Source: JAGVYE01 sp964502785 (GTDB lineage: Archaea; Nanobdellota; Nanobdellia; Woesearchaeales; GW2011-AR9). From it: 21,674 nt of DNA. The stretch's first letter is position 1, and each line of letters opens with the position of its first letter. Made by a program: the position numbers and the translations under genes. Of this stretch, positions 12,603-19,740 are shown one piece after another. The DNA lies in the NCBI GenBank assembly GCA_964502785.1, contig CAZCXW010000020.1:1-21674 (forward strand), given 5' to 3'. The notes under the pieces are model-generated. The model saw only the letters and a program-made list of their open reading frames with translations. It was not told the DNA's origin and ran no database searches.

Positions 12603-13910
12603 CTACGGACTATCCCTTATCGGATCCCTTGGCAAAAGCACCGCTTCTCTAATATTATCTAAATTCAATAACCTTTGTGTAATCCGATCCAAACCAAAGC
12701 CGACACCGCCATGGGGAGGAATTCCATACTTGAAAATTTCGGCATAGACTTCCATTTGATCTAATTGAATCTCTTTTTCTTCCGCTTGCTTTTTGAGAAT
12801 CTCATAGCGATGCTCCCGCTGCGCTCCAGTACAGATTTCCACGCCATTAAACAGCAAATCAAATGATTTTGTAAGGTTTTTCTTTCCTTCTGGTTTCATG
12901 TGGTAGAAAGGTCGTACAGCAAACGGAAAGAACGTTAAAAATACAAATTCACTCTTAATTTTCTCTTTTACAATCTCTCCCAGTAATTTTTCTCCCTCTG
13001 GATCAAGATCTTCATCAGGACGATATTTCTTCCCTTTTGTTTTCAGCATTTCTTTGGCTTCTTCCATGCTGATGCGGGGTATCTTCTTAGGAATGGTGTG
13101 TTCCACGTTGAGAAGTTTCAATTCTTGAGGCGCTTCTTTCTTTAAGTTTGCGAGCACGTCAATCATCATTTCTTCGATGATATCCATAATTTCCGTAAAA
13201 TCATGGATGAAGCCCATTTCAAAATCAATCCCTGTAAATTCGGTTAGATGTCTAGTCGTGTTCGATTTTTCCGCTCGAAAAACGGGACCTATTTCATATA
13301 CCCGTTCGAATCCTCCAGCGACAAACATTTGCTTGTACAACTGAGGAGATTGAGAAAGATAAATTGGTTTTCCAAAATAATTGACTTGGAACAAATCTGC
13401 TCCCGATTCGACACCGATGGTTGTAATCTTTGGCGTGTTAATGTTTGTAAACCCCTTTCCATCTAAAAAGTTTGTAATAATTTTGGCAATTTTACTGCGC
13501 ACTTTGAAAATAGCCTGCACTTTCATGTTTCGCGTGTCTAAAAAGCGATGGTCAAGACGCTTATCAATATAGGTTTCACTTTTATCTGAATTGTCAACCG
13601 GCAGCGGTGTTGCGGAGAGGGAAATGAGCTGTATTTTTTTGATTAATAACTCTAATCCCCAGCGGGATTGCTTGTTTTCTTTTACAGTACCTTCGATTTC
13701 AACAACTGATTCTTTGGAAATATCATTGATGTTGTTAAATGATTCTTCTTCTGTTTCCCCTTTTAGGGCGAGTGTCTGCATATCTCCAGTTCGATCACGA
13801 AGAATGATGAATTTGATTTTACTTAGATTACGGACATCCTGCACCCAGCCTTGCACGAGAACATCCTTTCCGATGTGCCGTGGGAGATCTTTTAAGAGTA
13901 TGCGCTGCAT
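12603..13910 (-). CDS. aspS: Aspartyl-tRNA synthetase, archaeal type
   Basis: Charges tRNA-Asp with aspartate (and perhaps tRNA-Asn). 435 residues, matching the compact archaeal/eukaryal AspRS rather than the bacterial form of about 590. Residues 1-105 are the OB-fold anticodon-binding domain (VLVQGWVQDVRNLSKIKFIILRDRTG). The class II core follows: motif 1 around FLDGKGFTNINTPKI, flipping loop VESGADLFQV, SQSPQLYKQ, motif 2 FRAEKSNTTRHLTEFTGIDFEM, motif 3 GGVGFGLDRI. Motif 3 ends in DR rather than the ER of many archaeal enzymes. At the two sites said to set tRNA specificity in archaeal AspRS (W26 and K85 of Thermococcus, alignment by eye), this protein has Q24 and R, so specificity is undecided. 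AsnRS is the main alternative, less likely. Near-leaderless ATG. Confidence 0.93.
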   Translation of the reverse strand: MQRILLKDLPRHIGKDVLVQGWVQDVRNLSKIKFIILRDRTGDMQTLALKGETEEESFNNINDISKESVVEIEGTVKENKQSRWGLELLIKKIQLISLSATPLPVDNSDKSETYIDKRLDHRFLDTRNMKVQAIFKVRSKIAKIITNFLDGKGFTNINTPKITTIGVESGADLFQVNYFGKPIYLSQSPQLYKQMFVAGGFERVYEIGPVFRAEKSNTTRHLTEFTGIDFEMGFIHDFTEIMDIIEEMMIDVLANLKKEAPQELKLLNVEHTIPKKIPRISMEEAKEMLKTKGKKYRPDEDLDPEGEKLLGEIVKEKIKSEFVFLTFFPFAVRPFYHMKPEGKKNLTKSFDLLFNGVEICTGAQREHRYEILKKQAEEKEIQLDQMEVYAEIFKYGIPPHGGVGFGLDRITQRLLNLDNIREAVLLPRDPIRDSP

Positions 13911-13931
13911 TTTGTTATAAAAAAGAGGGTA

Positions 13932-13941
13932 GTTTTTATGG
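13932..13941 (-). promoter_or_regulatory. TATA-like element of aspS
   Basis: CATAAAAACT on the minus strand, about 27 nt before ATG 13910. The rest of 13911-14043 holds only a weak GGGG-N5-CCCC hairpin (14025-14037). Confidence 0.4.
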
Positions 13942-14043
13942 TTTTTGGTTGGGAATGCATTTCTTGATGAGGAGTTCCGTTTATATTATCAACGGGTATT
14001 TCAAAATGCACTACTTTATCCATAGGGGTCCTTCCCCGTAATT

Positions 14044-15258
14044 TTATATTCTTCCCCGCAACCGTTCTGCTGCGAGGATTTTACGCATCGCAAAAACATA
14101 AGCGCTCGTCCGCAAATCATGCTGTTTATTCTGGTGTTCTTCCCATAATACTCTAAAAGCTTGGACCATCTTTTTCTTTAATTTCTCTTTTACTCTTTCT
14201 TCATCCCATGTTTCATTATTTTTGTTCTGCACCCATTCGAAATACGAAACCGTGACCCCGCCGCTATTGGCAAGGATATCTGGAATAATCAGAATTTTCT
14301 TTTTGTGAAGGATATCATCCGCTTCTGCTGTTGTTGGTCCATTGGCTAATTCTAAAATAATTTTTGCTTTGATCTTATCTGCATTCTCTTTGGTGATTAC
14401 ACCGCCCAAAGCAGCAGGAATAAGAATATCCACTGATAATTCGAGCAGTTGTTCATTGCTGATTATTTTGCAGGCAGGATTTCCTTTACAGTATCCTTCT
14501 AATTTCCCGTCTTTTTCTTTGATTTGCTCTGCTTCTTCCGGGTTGATTCCAGCAGTATCATAAATTCCGCCTTTTGAATCCGAAATCGCAAGCACTTTAA
14601 ACCCTAACTTATGAAGAAATTTGGCGGCATTGCTTCCGGCATTGCCAAAGCCTTGGATGGCAACTGTTTTGGAAGGAATTTGTATATATTTTAATGCTTC
14701 TTCAAGAATATACATCCCTCCTAAGGCAGTCGCAACGTCACGGACTTGCGAACCTCCGTGTTCCAATGGTTTTCCCGTTGTGAATCCAGGAGCTTCTTTT
14801 CCCGTTAATTTTTCATATTCTTCCTGCATCCAGGCCATGATTTGCGGTGTTGTGTAGACGTCAGGCGCTGGGACATCTTTGTCTGGACCGAGATGTTGAT
14901 AAAAAGCTTTAACATAGGCACGGCTTAATTCTTCTATTTCTTGTTCAGACAATTTTTTAGGATCGACTTGTACCCCGCCTTTTCCACCGCCGAAAGGCAA
15001 ATCTGCAACGGCTGTCTTTAATGACATCCAGAATGCTAAATCTGTCACTTCTTTTTCATTAACTTCAGGATGATAGCGGATGCCTCCTTTGTATGGCCCT
15101 CGGGCATTGTTGAACTGAACACGAAAAGCAGGATACTTCTTTCCACTTACGATCAGTTCTGCTTTCCAGACATGATCTGGAGTAGAGAGGAGTTCCATCT
15201 CTTTGGCTGTTAATTTTGCGAGGGGAGCGATCCTCTCTAAGAATTCAGTGAAAACCAT
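14044..15258 (-). CDS. gdhA: Glutamate dehydrogenase
   Basis: Reversible NAD(P)-dependent conversion of glutamate to 2-oxoglutarate and ammonia, normally a hexamer. The start is ATG 15258 (MVFTEFLERIAPL), 404 residues, the usual length; a longer open frame to 15351 exists, but a TATA box (15283-15291) between the two ATGs, 28 nt from 15258, rules it out. Motifs: YKGGIRYHP (K57), WMSLKTAVADLPFGGGKGGV (K81, catalytic K93), PAPDVYTTPQIMAWM (D123), Rossmann GFGNAG (183-188), and ELANGPTTAEAD. PAPDVYT differs from the common PAPDVNT at one residue. Cofactor preference is not clear. Links carbon and nitrogen metabolism. Confidence 0.95.
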   Translation of the reverse strand: MVFTEFLERIAPLAKLTAKEMELLSTPDHVWKAELIVSGKKYPAFRVQFNNARGPYKGGIRYHPEVNEKEVTDLAFWMSLKTAVADLPFGGGKGGVQVDPKKLSEQEIEELSRAYVKAFYQHLGPDKDVPAPDVYTTPQIMAWMQEEYEKLTGKEAPGFTTGKPLEHGGSQVRDVATALGGMYILEEALKYIQIPSKTVAIQGFGNAGSNAAKFLHKLGFKVLAISDSKGGIYDTAGINPEEAEQIKEKDGKLEGYCKGNPACKIISNEQLLELSVDILIPAALGGVITKENADKIKAKIILELANGPTTAEADDILHKKKILIIPDILANSGGVTVSYFEWVQNKNNETWDEERVKEKLKKKMVQAFRVLWEEHQNKQHDLRTSAYVFAMRKILAAERLRGRI

Positions 15259-15282
15259 TTGTTTGTTTTGTGGCAGTAGAAT

Positions 15283-15291
15283 AATATAAAG
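15283..15291 (-). promoter_or_regulatory. TATA box of gdhA
   Basis: CTTTATATT on the minus strand, centred about 28 nt before ATG 15258; it decides the gene start. Confidence 0.6.
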
Positions 15292-15354
15292 ATTATGGTT
15301 TTGAATGCTCCAAACCAGGTTAGATTCAACATTAACATTTTCAAAAACCACCCT

Positions 15355-15837
15355 TCAAAGAGCGTCTATCATTTCAGGGAGATGATCTATCCCTTCAAAC
15401 TCTTTTACAATAATTGATTTTATTTTCTTTCTAATCATGGGGTTAACATTGGTAATGCTCATTTCTTTTTCTCCGCCAATGCTTTCACAGTCGTCTTCGA
15501 TTAGAATGTCTGGAATAATTTTTTCAACGACATCCTTATATTCTTCATTTTCTCTGCGGAATCTGAATTGACCTTCAGGGAAACTATACTTTTTTAGAAT
15601 ATTCTTAATATCATTAATTTCATTTGAGTTTTTTCTCGATGTTAAATACCACATTTCGGCCCTTTGATTTTTCCACGCTGCTAATTTTTTAACTGCGTTT
15701 CCAATAGGGACATAAGAAGCGTAATTATGCACCGATCCCTCATGAACTTCCACTTGTTTTACAATTTCTTCTCTTGAATGACCAACTGCGTTTTTGTGCA
15801 TCAGTATTGTTCCTTCCGTAAAAATGAGTATCTTCAT
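15355..15837 (-). CDS. HAD-fold protein with degenerate catalytic motif
   Basis: 160 residues. The layout is that of the haloacid dehalogenase superfamily: motif I MKILIFTEGTIL (2-12), motif II WYLTSRKN (about 63-70), the Lys position around YKDVVEK (99-105), and motif IV IPDILIEDDCESIGG (108-122). In active enzymes motif I is DxDGT; here it is FTEGT, so the nucleophile Asp is absent and the second Asp is Glu. Either it is a pseudo-enzyme, for example a ligand-binding protein, or it uses another mechanism. It starts 21 nt after the stop of the disulfide reductase gene on the same strand and is probably co-transcribed with it. Confidence in the fold is moderate. Confidence 0.75.
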   Translation of the reverse strand: MKILIFTEGTILMHKNAVGHSREEIVKQVEVHEGSVHNYASYVPIGNAVKKLAAWKNQRAEMWYLTSRKNSNEINDIKNILKKYSFPEGQFRFRRENEEYKDVVEKIIPDILIEDDCESIGGEKEMSITNVNPMIRKKIKSIIVKEFEGIDHLPEMIDAL

Positions 15838-15858
15838 GTCTTTGACAAATTATAATTC

Positions 15859-17238
15859 TTACAACGCGTTCCCAGCAGCATTCCTCACCACTTCTGGCAG
15901 CGCCGGGTGAACATATATCATTTTTACTAAGTCGTCAGCTGTCGCTCCCATCGTTATGGCAAAGATCAGTTGATGAATCAGTGTTGATGCTTCCTCGCCG
16001 ATAATGTGAGCTCCCAATAATTTTCTTGTCTGTTTATGGAATAACAATTTCACGAACTCGTGTTCTTCGCTCCGCCTAGCCTGTCCCATGGCTACATCTT
16101 TATAATAATTTTTTCCTACGAGGTAAGGGACCTTCTTTTCTTGCAGTTGTTCTTCGGTCATGCCCACCGCGCCGATTTCCGGGTTTGTAAAAATGGCATG
16201 AGGAACTGGAGGATAAGCAAGGGGACGCTGTTTTTTTTCAACAAGCAGAGTTTGAATGAGAAACTCGCTTTCAAAATTGACGCTATGCCGAAACATATAG
16301 TTTCCTGCGACGTCGCCAATGGCATAAACACCAGGGACGGTTGATTCCAGAAATTTATTTACTTTGATGAAACCTTTCTCAGTAACAGCAATTTTAGTGT
16401 TTTCTAACCCTAATTGGTCGCTATTTGCTTTTACGCCTGCGGCAATTAGCAGCCCATCTCCAGAAATCTTTGCTTTAGTTCCTTTCGCCGTTCTAAGGTG
16501 CATTGTAAATATTCCTTTTTTATATTCCACTTTTTCTGTGCTGACTTCAAAATGCACTTTACATCTTTTCGCAAAGGCTTCCGTGAAATTTTTACTTACT
16601 TCTCCATCTTCTCTTGTCAGAAGCGCTTTATCCCGCACGAGTAAATGCACATCTGAGCCTAATGCATTATAAGCATGGCCTAACTCACAGGCAATATAGC
16701 CTCCGCCGATGATGAGTAATTTTTTCGGCAATAGACGGCTTCGCAGCGCTTCTGTGCTTGTCATGTAGGGTGTTCCCTGTAATCCTGGAAAAGGTGGAAT
16801 AGAAGGTCTGGCTCCTGTAGCAATGATAATTTTCTCCGCCGTTATTTTTTGTCCCTGTACTTCTATAATTTTATCTCCTATGAAACTGGCATGAGAGGGA
16901 TAAAACCCTAAGCCTTTCCTCTTTTGTTGATACCAGCTTTTGATTTCTTGTGATTCTGAATCGGTAATCTGGTTGATCCGCTTAAGAAGCTTTTGAAAAT
17001 GAATGGATGCAATGTTTGTTTTAATCTCAAACTTTTTTGCGTGGTGGATTATCTGTGCTACATTCGCGGGATGAATCAACATTTTTGAGGGGATACATCC
17101 TCGGTTTAAGCAGGTTCCCCCCAATTTCCCTTCTTCGATTAATGCTACTCTGTATCCTAATTCATATGCGGCAGCAGCAATATTTGCCCCACCGCCGGAA
17201 CCAATAACAATCAAATCGTATTGAATTACTCTTTCCAT
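15859..17238 (-). CDS. FAD-dependent disulfide reductase, dihydrolipoamide dehydrogenase/mycothione reductase-like
   Basis: 459 residues, family-typical. FAD-binding GSGGGANIAAAAY (13-25), redox-active pair GGTCLNRGCIPSKM (C43, C48), ATGARPSIPPFPG, second dinucleotide motif GGGYIACELGHAY (178-190), AIGDVAGNYMFRHSV, and C-terminal HPALPE (H444, E449) as the acid/base dyad. No E1 or E2 subunit of a 2-oxoacid dehydrogenase is in view, and the HPALPEVV ending is closer to mycothione-reductase-like enzymes than to classical HPTLSE, so a low-molecular-weight thiol or protein disulfide may be the substrate. A glutaredoxin gene lies nearby (18244). TATA-like element at 17263-17273. Confidence 0.88.
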   Translation of the reverse strand: MERVIQYDLIVIGSGGGANIAAAAYELGYRVALIEEGKLGGTCLNRGCIPSKMLIHPANVAQIIHHAKKFEIKTNIASIHFQKLLKRINQITDSESQEIKSWYQQKRKGLGFYPSHASFIGDKIIEVQGQKITAEKIIIATGARPSIPPFPGLQGTPYMTSTEALRSRLLPKKLLIIGGGYIACELGHAYNALGSDVHLLVRDKALLTREDGEVSKNFTEAFAKRCKVHFEVSTEKVEYKKGIFTMHLRTAKGTKAKISGDGLLIAAGVKANSDQLGLENTKIAVTEKGFIKVNKFLESTVPGVYAIGDVAGNYMFRHSVNFESEFLIQTLLVEKKQRPLAYPPVPHAIFTNPEIGAVGMTEEQLQEKKVPYLVGKNYYKDVAMGQARRSEEHEFVKLLFHKQTRKLLGAHIIGEEASTLIHQLIFAITMGATADDLVKMIYVHPALPEVVRNAAGNAL

Positions 17239-17262
17239 CTTCTTTGGGAAGTAGATTTTTTA

Positions 17263-17273
17263 GATTAATAAAG
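17263..17273 (-). promoter_or_regulatory. TATA box of the disulfide reductase gene
   Basis: CTTTATTAATC on the minus strand, about 30 nt before ATG 17238, giving a leader of about 5 nt. Confidence 0.5.
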
Positions 17274-17306
17274 ATTTAGGTTGATTCCAGAGAAATGGGT
17301 CTTATA

Positions 17307-17336
17307 CCCAGCAGCTCTGCTGCGATTGGGATTTTT
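17307..17336 (+). terminator. Hairpin followed by T-tract in a divergent gap
   Basis: CCCA-GCAGC-TCT-GCTGC-GAT-TGGG (17307-17330) followed by ATTTTTT. It looks like an intrinsic terminator on the plus strand, yet it lies between divergent genes, 57 nt before the plus-strand start. It could end a leftward-gene antisense transcript, act as an upstream regulatory hairpin, or be a remnant of a lost gene's end. Confidence 0.4.
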
Positions 17337-17355
17337 TACTGTTGGGAGTGATAAT

Positions 17356-17364
17356 TCTTATATA
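17356..17364 (+). promoter_or_regulatory. TATA box of the multi-pass membrane protein gene
   Basis: TCTTATATA centred about 27 nt before ATG 17387. It rules out the TTG start at 17342, which lies upstream of it. Confidence 0.6.
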
Positions 17365-17386
17365 CCCCCTTAATCTCATTTATATC

Positions 17387-18202
17387 ATGTGTTACAGTAA
17401 AGAAGTGCAGCTTATTACAAGTTTAATTATAATCATTGTCTCTTTAGGATACTATCTCTATTTCACACGGTTATATCAGCAACAAAACAAGGAATGGTTA
17501 CTGCCTTTTCTCAAATATTTACTTTTTTTCAATTTAGGGATAGGCTTTCATCAATTTTTTGAGTTTCTTTCTCTGGTTACGGAAAATCAAGTTATTTACA
17601 AAGTAGGTTTGCTGCTTTCTATTCTTTCAACATATTTTTTACTGCGATCTTTAGAGATTCTAGTTCGTAAAAATTATCATAGTGTTATTTTCCTTGTAAT
17701 CATTTCAATGGTGGGATTATACAATTTCCTTATTTCCATGTCCTTCACAAGTAAATCTTTCTATTTACAGCATTATTCGGCATTCATTTGGGCAGCAGCC
17801 TGGTTATTGTTTTTCTTTTACTGGCATTTCTGTGTTTTTGATGCTCGTAAAGAATTAAAGGATAGAACATCTCGGAAAATGCTTTTAAAATATTTATTCT
17901 ATGTTACTGAAATCTCTTTCTTGCTCAGTGGAATCTATGTAATTGTCGGTTACTTTTTCCATTCTGTAAATGTCTGTTATGATAGTCCTTCCATCTGGTG
18001 TACTTTTTCCACCATCCAAGTGTTGTTCATTCCTTTTTTCCTTTCAACATTGCATCTAATTCATAAGAAACCGTTAAAGCAGACTTCTCTTCCTTTGCAA
18101 ACCACAGTATGGTTTTTTCTCCTATCGCTTATTATCGTTGCTTTCTTAGCATCGTTATTGCCTCTGTTTAATTGTTTAAGCTGGAAGTTTATTTTTCCTT
18201 AA
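17387..18202 (+). CDS. Multi-pass membrane protein, resembles the MC(F/Y)S family (DUF6629-like)
   Basis: 271 residues from ATG 17387 with seven hydrophobic segments (about 8-28, 37-60, 69-87, 96-115, 127-147, 168-190, 203-222) and an eighth possible at 240-260. It opens MCYSKEVQLITS and has IGFHQFFEF in the second helix; N-terminal MC(F/Y)S and a helix-borne Q-x-x-E are features I associate with DUF6629-type proteins, whose function is unknown. Further in-membrane or loop residues that may matter are H135 and the YWHFCVF segment. The start is fixed by a TATA box giving a leaderless mRNA; a longer frame from TTG 17342 precedes the promoter. Relationship to the family is by eye only. Confidence 0.8.
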   Translation: MCYSKEVQLITSLIIIIVSLGYYLYFTRLYQQQNKEWLLPFLKYLLFFNLGIGFHQFFEFLSLVTENQVIYKVGLLLSILSTYFLLRSLEILVRKNYHSVIFLVIISMVGLYNFLISMSFTSKSFYLQHYSAFIWAAAWLLFFFYWHFCVFDARKELKDRTSRKMLLKYLFYVTEISFLLSGIYVIVGYFFHSVNVCYDSPSIWCTFSTIQVLFIPFFLSTLHLIHKKPLKQTSLPLQTTVWFFLLSLIIVAFLASLLPLFNCLSWKFIFP

Positions 18203-18208
18203 GAAACA

Positions 18209-18217
18209 GTTATAAAC
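18209..18217 (+). promoter_or_regulatory. TATA box of the glutaredoxin gene
   Basis: GTTATAAAC centred about 31 nt before ATG 18244, giving a leader of about 5 nt. Confidence 0.5.
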
Positions 18218-18243
18218 TTGAAGAGAATGTAGTTATTAAAGAG

Positions 18244-18492
18244 ATGAAGGAAATGACGATTAAAGTGTATACGACTCCAACCTGCCCGTGGTGTAGAAAG
18301 GCGAAAGATTTTTTGAAAGACAAGAAAATAAAATATCCAGAATATGATGTTAGCCGTGATGAAAAAGCGCGTCGTGAAATGCTGCGTAAATCAAATCAGC
18401 TCGGTGTTCCTGTATTGGATATCAATGGTAAGATCATTATTGGTTTTGATCCTGAAGAAATAAAAAATAATCTTAGAAAGAGTCTTCTTTAG
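18244..18492 (+). CDS. Glutaredoxin-like protein
   Basis: Small thioredoxin-fold redox protein, 82 residues from ATG 18244 (MKEMTIKVYTTPTCPWC). The active site is CPWC (C14, C17) at the end of the first strand, with the cis-Pro in LGVPVLDINGKIIIGFD. The length and a GFD near the end fit NrdH/glutaredoxin-like proteins. The open frame reaches back to 18172 inside the preceding gene, but the TATA box at 18209-18217 fixes the start downstream; ATG 18253 is an alternative start. A disulfide reductase gene is encoded 1 kb away and could be a partner (inference). Its TAG overlaps the stop of the convergent surface protein gene by 4 nt. Confidence 0.93.
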   Translation: MKEMTIKVYTTPTCPWCRKAKDFLKDKKIKYPEYDVSRDEKARREMLRKSNQLGVPVLDINGKIIIGFDPEEIKNNLRKSLL

Positions 18493-19547
18493 TTTTTCGC
18501 CGTTACTCGAGCTCTTGCCGCTGAGCCATCCGATCCTCGGCAATCTAAAGTATACTCTGTTCCGCTTACAGCCGTGATAATAACATCTTTGCCTTGAATA
18601 GGGGTGGTCGTTCCAGCGCCGTAAGCGCCGCCTCTCATCGTACAGCCGGAAGCATATTGTGTGTTCCACGATAGTTTCCCTTGAACTGTATTTGATGCTG
18701 CTACATATTTATCTTTGGTAAACGTAAAAGCAGAGATTTTGACAGGCGTCAATATGGTTACTGTCGTTGTTGAGCTGGATGATCTTCCATTGGCGCTGAA
18801 GCATTCTAATGTGTACGTTGCTGTTCTCGAGGGTGTTACAATGGCTCTATCCCCTGGATTTATCGTGCTTGTACCCATTCTATTCGGCGCAGGACCCCAC
18901 GTCCAACGACTTGATGTGGAAAGCGAGGGAACTTCGTTAGGCAATCCTCCTGTTCCTTGGCAGTACACAGCGCCTGTAACATCCCAAGCCAGAGCAGTAC
19001 TAGATCCTAGATTTATCATCGTTGAAGGAATTGCTGAAAAATAGTTTATTTGGGGCGGCGGGATATGGGGAGGAACATCAACGGAAAGAGTTTCTTGAAA
19101 AGTTTGGCCTCCACGAGAGCATTCAATCGTAAAAATTGTATCTGAGGTTATAGGGTTGGAAGTAAAGCCCCCTTCAGGATAGTATCCTGCGTTTATTTGA
19201 GTCCAATGACCCAAAGGTCTATTAGTTCCAGAACCTGTGCCACCTGCACCACCAATGCCTCTACAAGGACCTCCACTGAAAGGATGTCTCCATGCAACTT
19301 GCACAGAATCTCCTGAAGAGATAAGCAATGTTTTAAGGGGAGTATCAGAAGAAGCGATCTGCCCGTTGGCCGTCATAGTCATATGAATTGCAGGTGGCGC
19401 GGCAATCGGTTGTCCCGATATATTTTTCTTGGGTGCAAGTAAAATAATTAAACCAATAAGAATAAGCACAACAACCGTAATATAAACTCCCGTGCGATAC
19501 TTATTTTTTACATTCATCAATTCGGCTTGTTTGCGCCCTTTTTTCAT
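18489..19547 (-). CDS. Membrane-anchored surface protein with three Ig-like repeats
   Basis: 352 residues: a basic N-terminus, one membrane helix (about 20-38, GVYITVVVLILIGLIILL), then an extracellular part rich in Gly, Ser, Thr. Three repeats of about 85-105 residues share a Trp, a nearby Cys and a late Cys: W86/C95/C143, W188/C196/C249, W294/C302/C336. The late Cys sits in FTIECSRGG, YTLECFSANG and YTLDCRGSDG, typical of beta-sandwich strand F. Each pair probably forms a disulfide outside the cell. The repeats resemble bacterial and archaeal Ig-like modules found in exported proteins. Role unknown; adhesion to a host or partner cell would suit a DPANN lifestyle (inference). TATA box at 19571-19581; near-leaderless ATG. 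Confidence 0.85.
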   Translation of the reverse strand: MKKGRKQAELMNVKNKYRTGVYITVVVLILIGLIILLAPKKNISGQPIAAPPAIHMTMTANGQIASSDTPLKTLLISSGDSVQVAWRHPFSGGPCRGIGGAGGTGSGTNRPLGHWTQINAGYYPEGGFTSNPITSDTIFTIECSRGGQTFQETLSVDVPPHIPPPQINYFSAIPSTMINLGSSTALAWDVTGAVYCQGTGGLPNEVPSLSTSSRWTWGPAPNRMGTSTINPGDRAIVTPSRTATYTLECFSANGRSSSSTTTVTILTPVKISAFTFTKDKYVAASNTVQGKLSWNTQYASGCTMRGGAYGAGTTTPIQGKDVIITAVSGTEYTLDCRGSDGSAARARVTAKN

Positions 19548-19570
19548 TATTTTAGCTGTTTCTTTTTTTT

Positions 19571-19581
19571 TGTATTTAAAG
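19571..19581 (-). promoter_or_regulatory. TATA box of the surface protein gene
   Basis: CTTTAAATACA on the minus strand, centred about 29 nt before ATG 19547. Confidence 0.55.
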
Positions 19582-19615
19582 ATTTGTTACTATTTTCAAA
19601 TAGAATCTGCTCTTT

Positions 19616-19652
19616 CCACCAGTGTATTCACTGGTGGTCTGTTTTCTTTGAC
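19616..19652 (-). repeat. Second copy of the hairpin element's terminal motif
   Basis: On the minus strand GTCAAAGAAAACAG is followed by ACCACCAGTG-AATA-CACTGGTGG, a perfect 9-bp hairpin (19616-19637). The 14-nt motif is identical to 9555-9568 and the match extends over 20 of 21 positions; the CCACCAGT hairpin arms also match the hairpin at 9746-9766. It sits in the 193-nt gap between the surface protein and zwf, where I see no gene besides the two promoters. Confidence 0.7.
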
Positions 19653-19710
19653 TATTCTCATGACTCCATTGCCGTTTAAGCTGATTTGTGGCTATTAACA
19701 TATCCAAAAA

Positions 19711-19720
19711 CATAAATATC
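19711..19720 (+). promoter_or_regulatory. TATA-like element of zwf
   Basis: CATAAATATC centred 25 nt before the ATG at 19741, predicting a leaderless zwf-gnd mRNA. Confidence 0.5.
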
Positions 19721-19740
19721 ACTAAGAATTTTCTTCTATA

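Noticed and set aside
13304..13312. GTTCGAATC, a tRNA T-loop-like string on the plus strand
   Set aside because: It is within aspS, covering codons of GGFERVYE, and no acceptor stem, anticodon arm or D arm can be placed around it. The match is chance.
13911..14043. Hairpin GGGG-N5-CCCC near 14025 as a terminator for gdhA
   Set aside because: Only four base pairs and no T-tract on the minus strand after it, so support is too weak to annotate.
15259..15351. N-terminal extension of glutamate dehydrogenase by 31 codons
   Set aside because: The added residues do not resemble the family and the extension contains the TATA box, which lies 28 nt from the downstream ATG.
18715..19044. Plus-strand frame of 109 codons opposite the surface protein
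   Set aside because: It is antisense to a well-supported repeat protein with its own promoter, and it has no promoter or family features.
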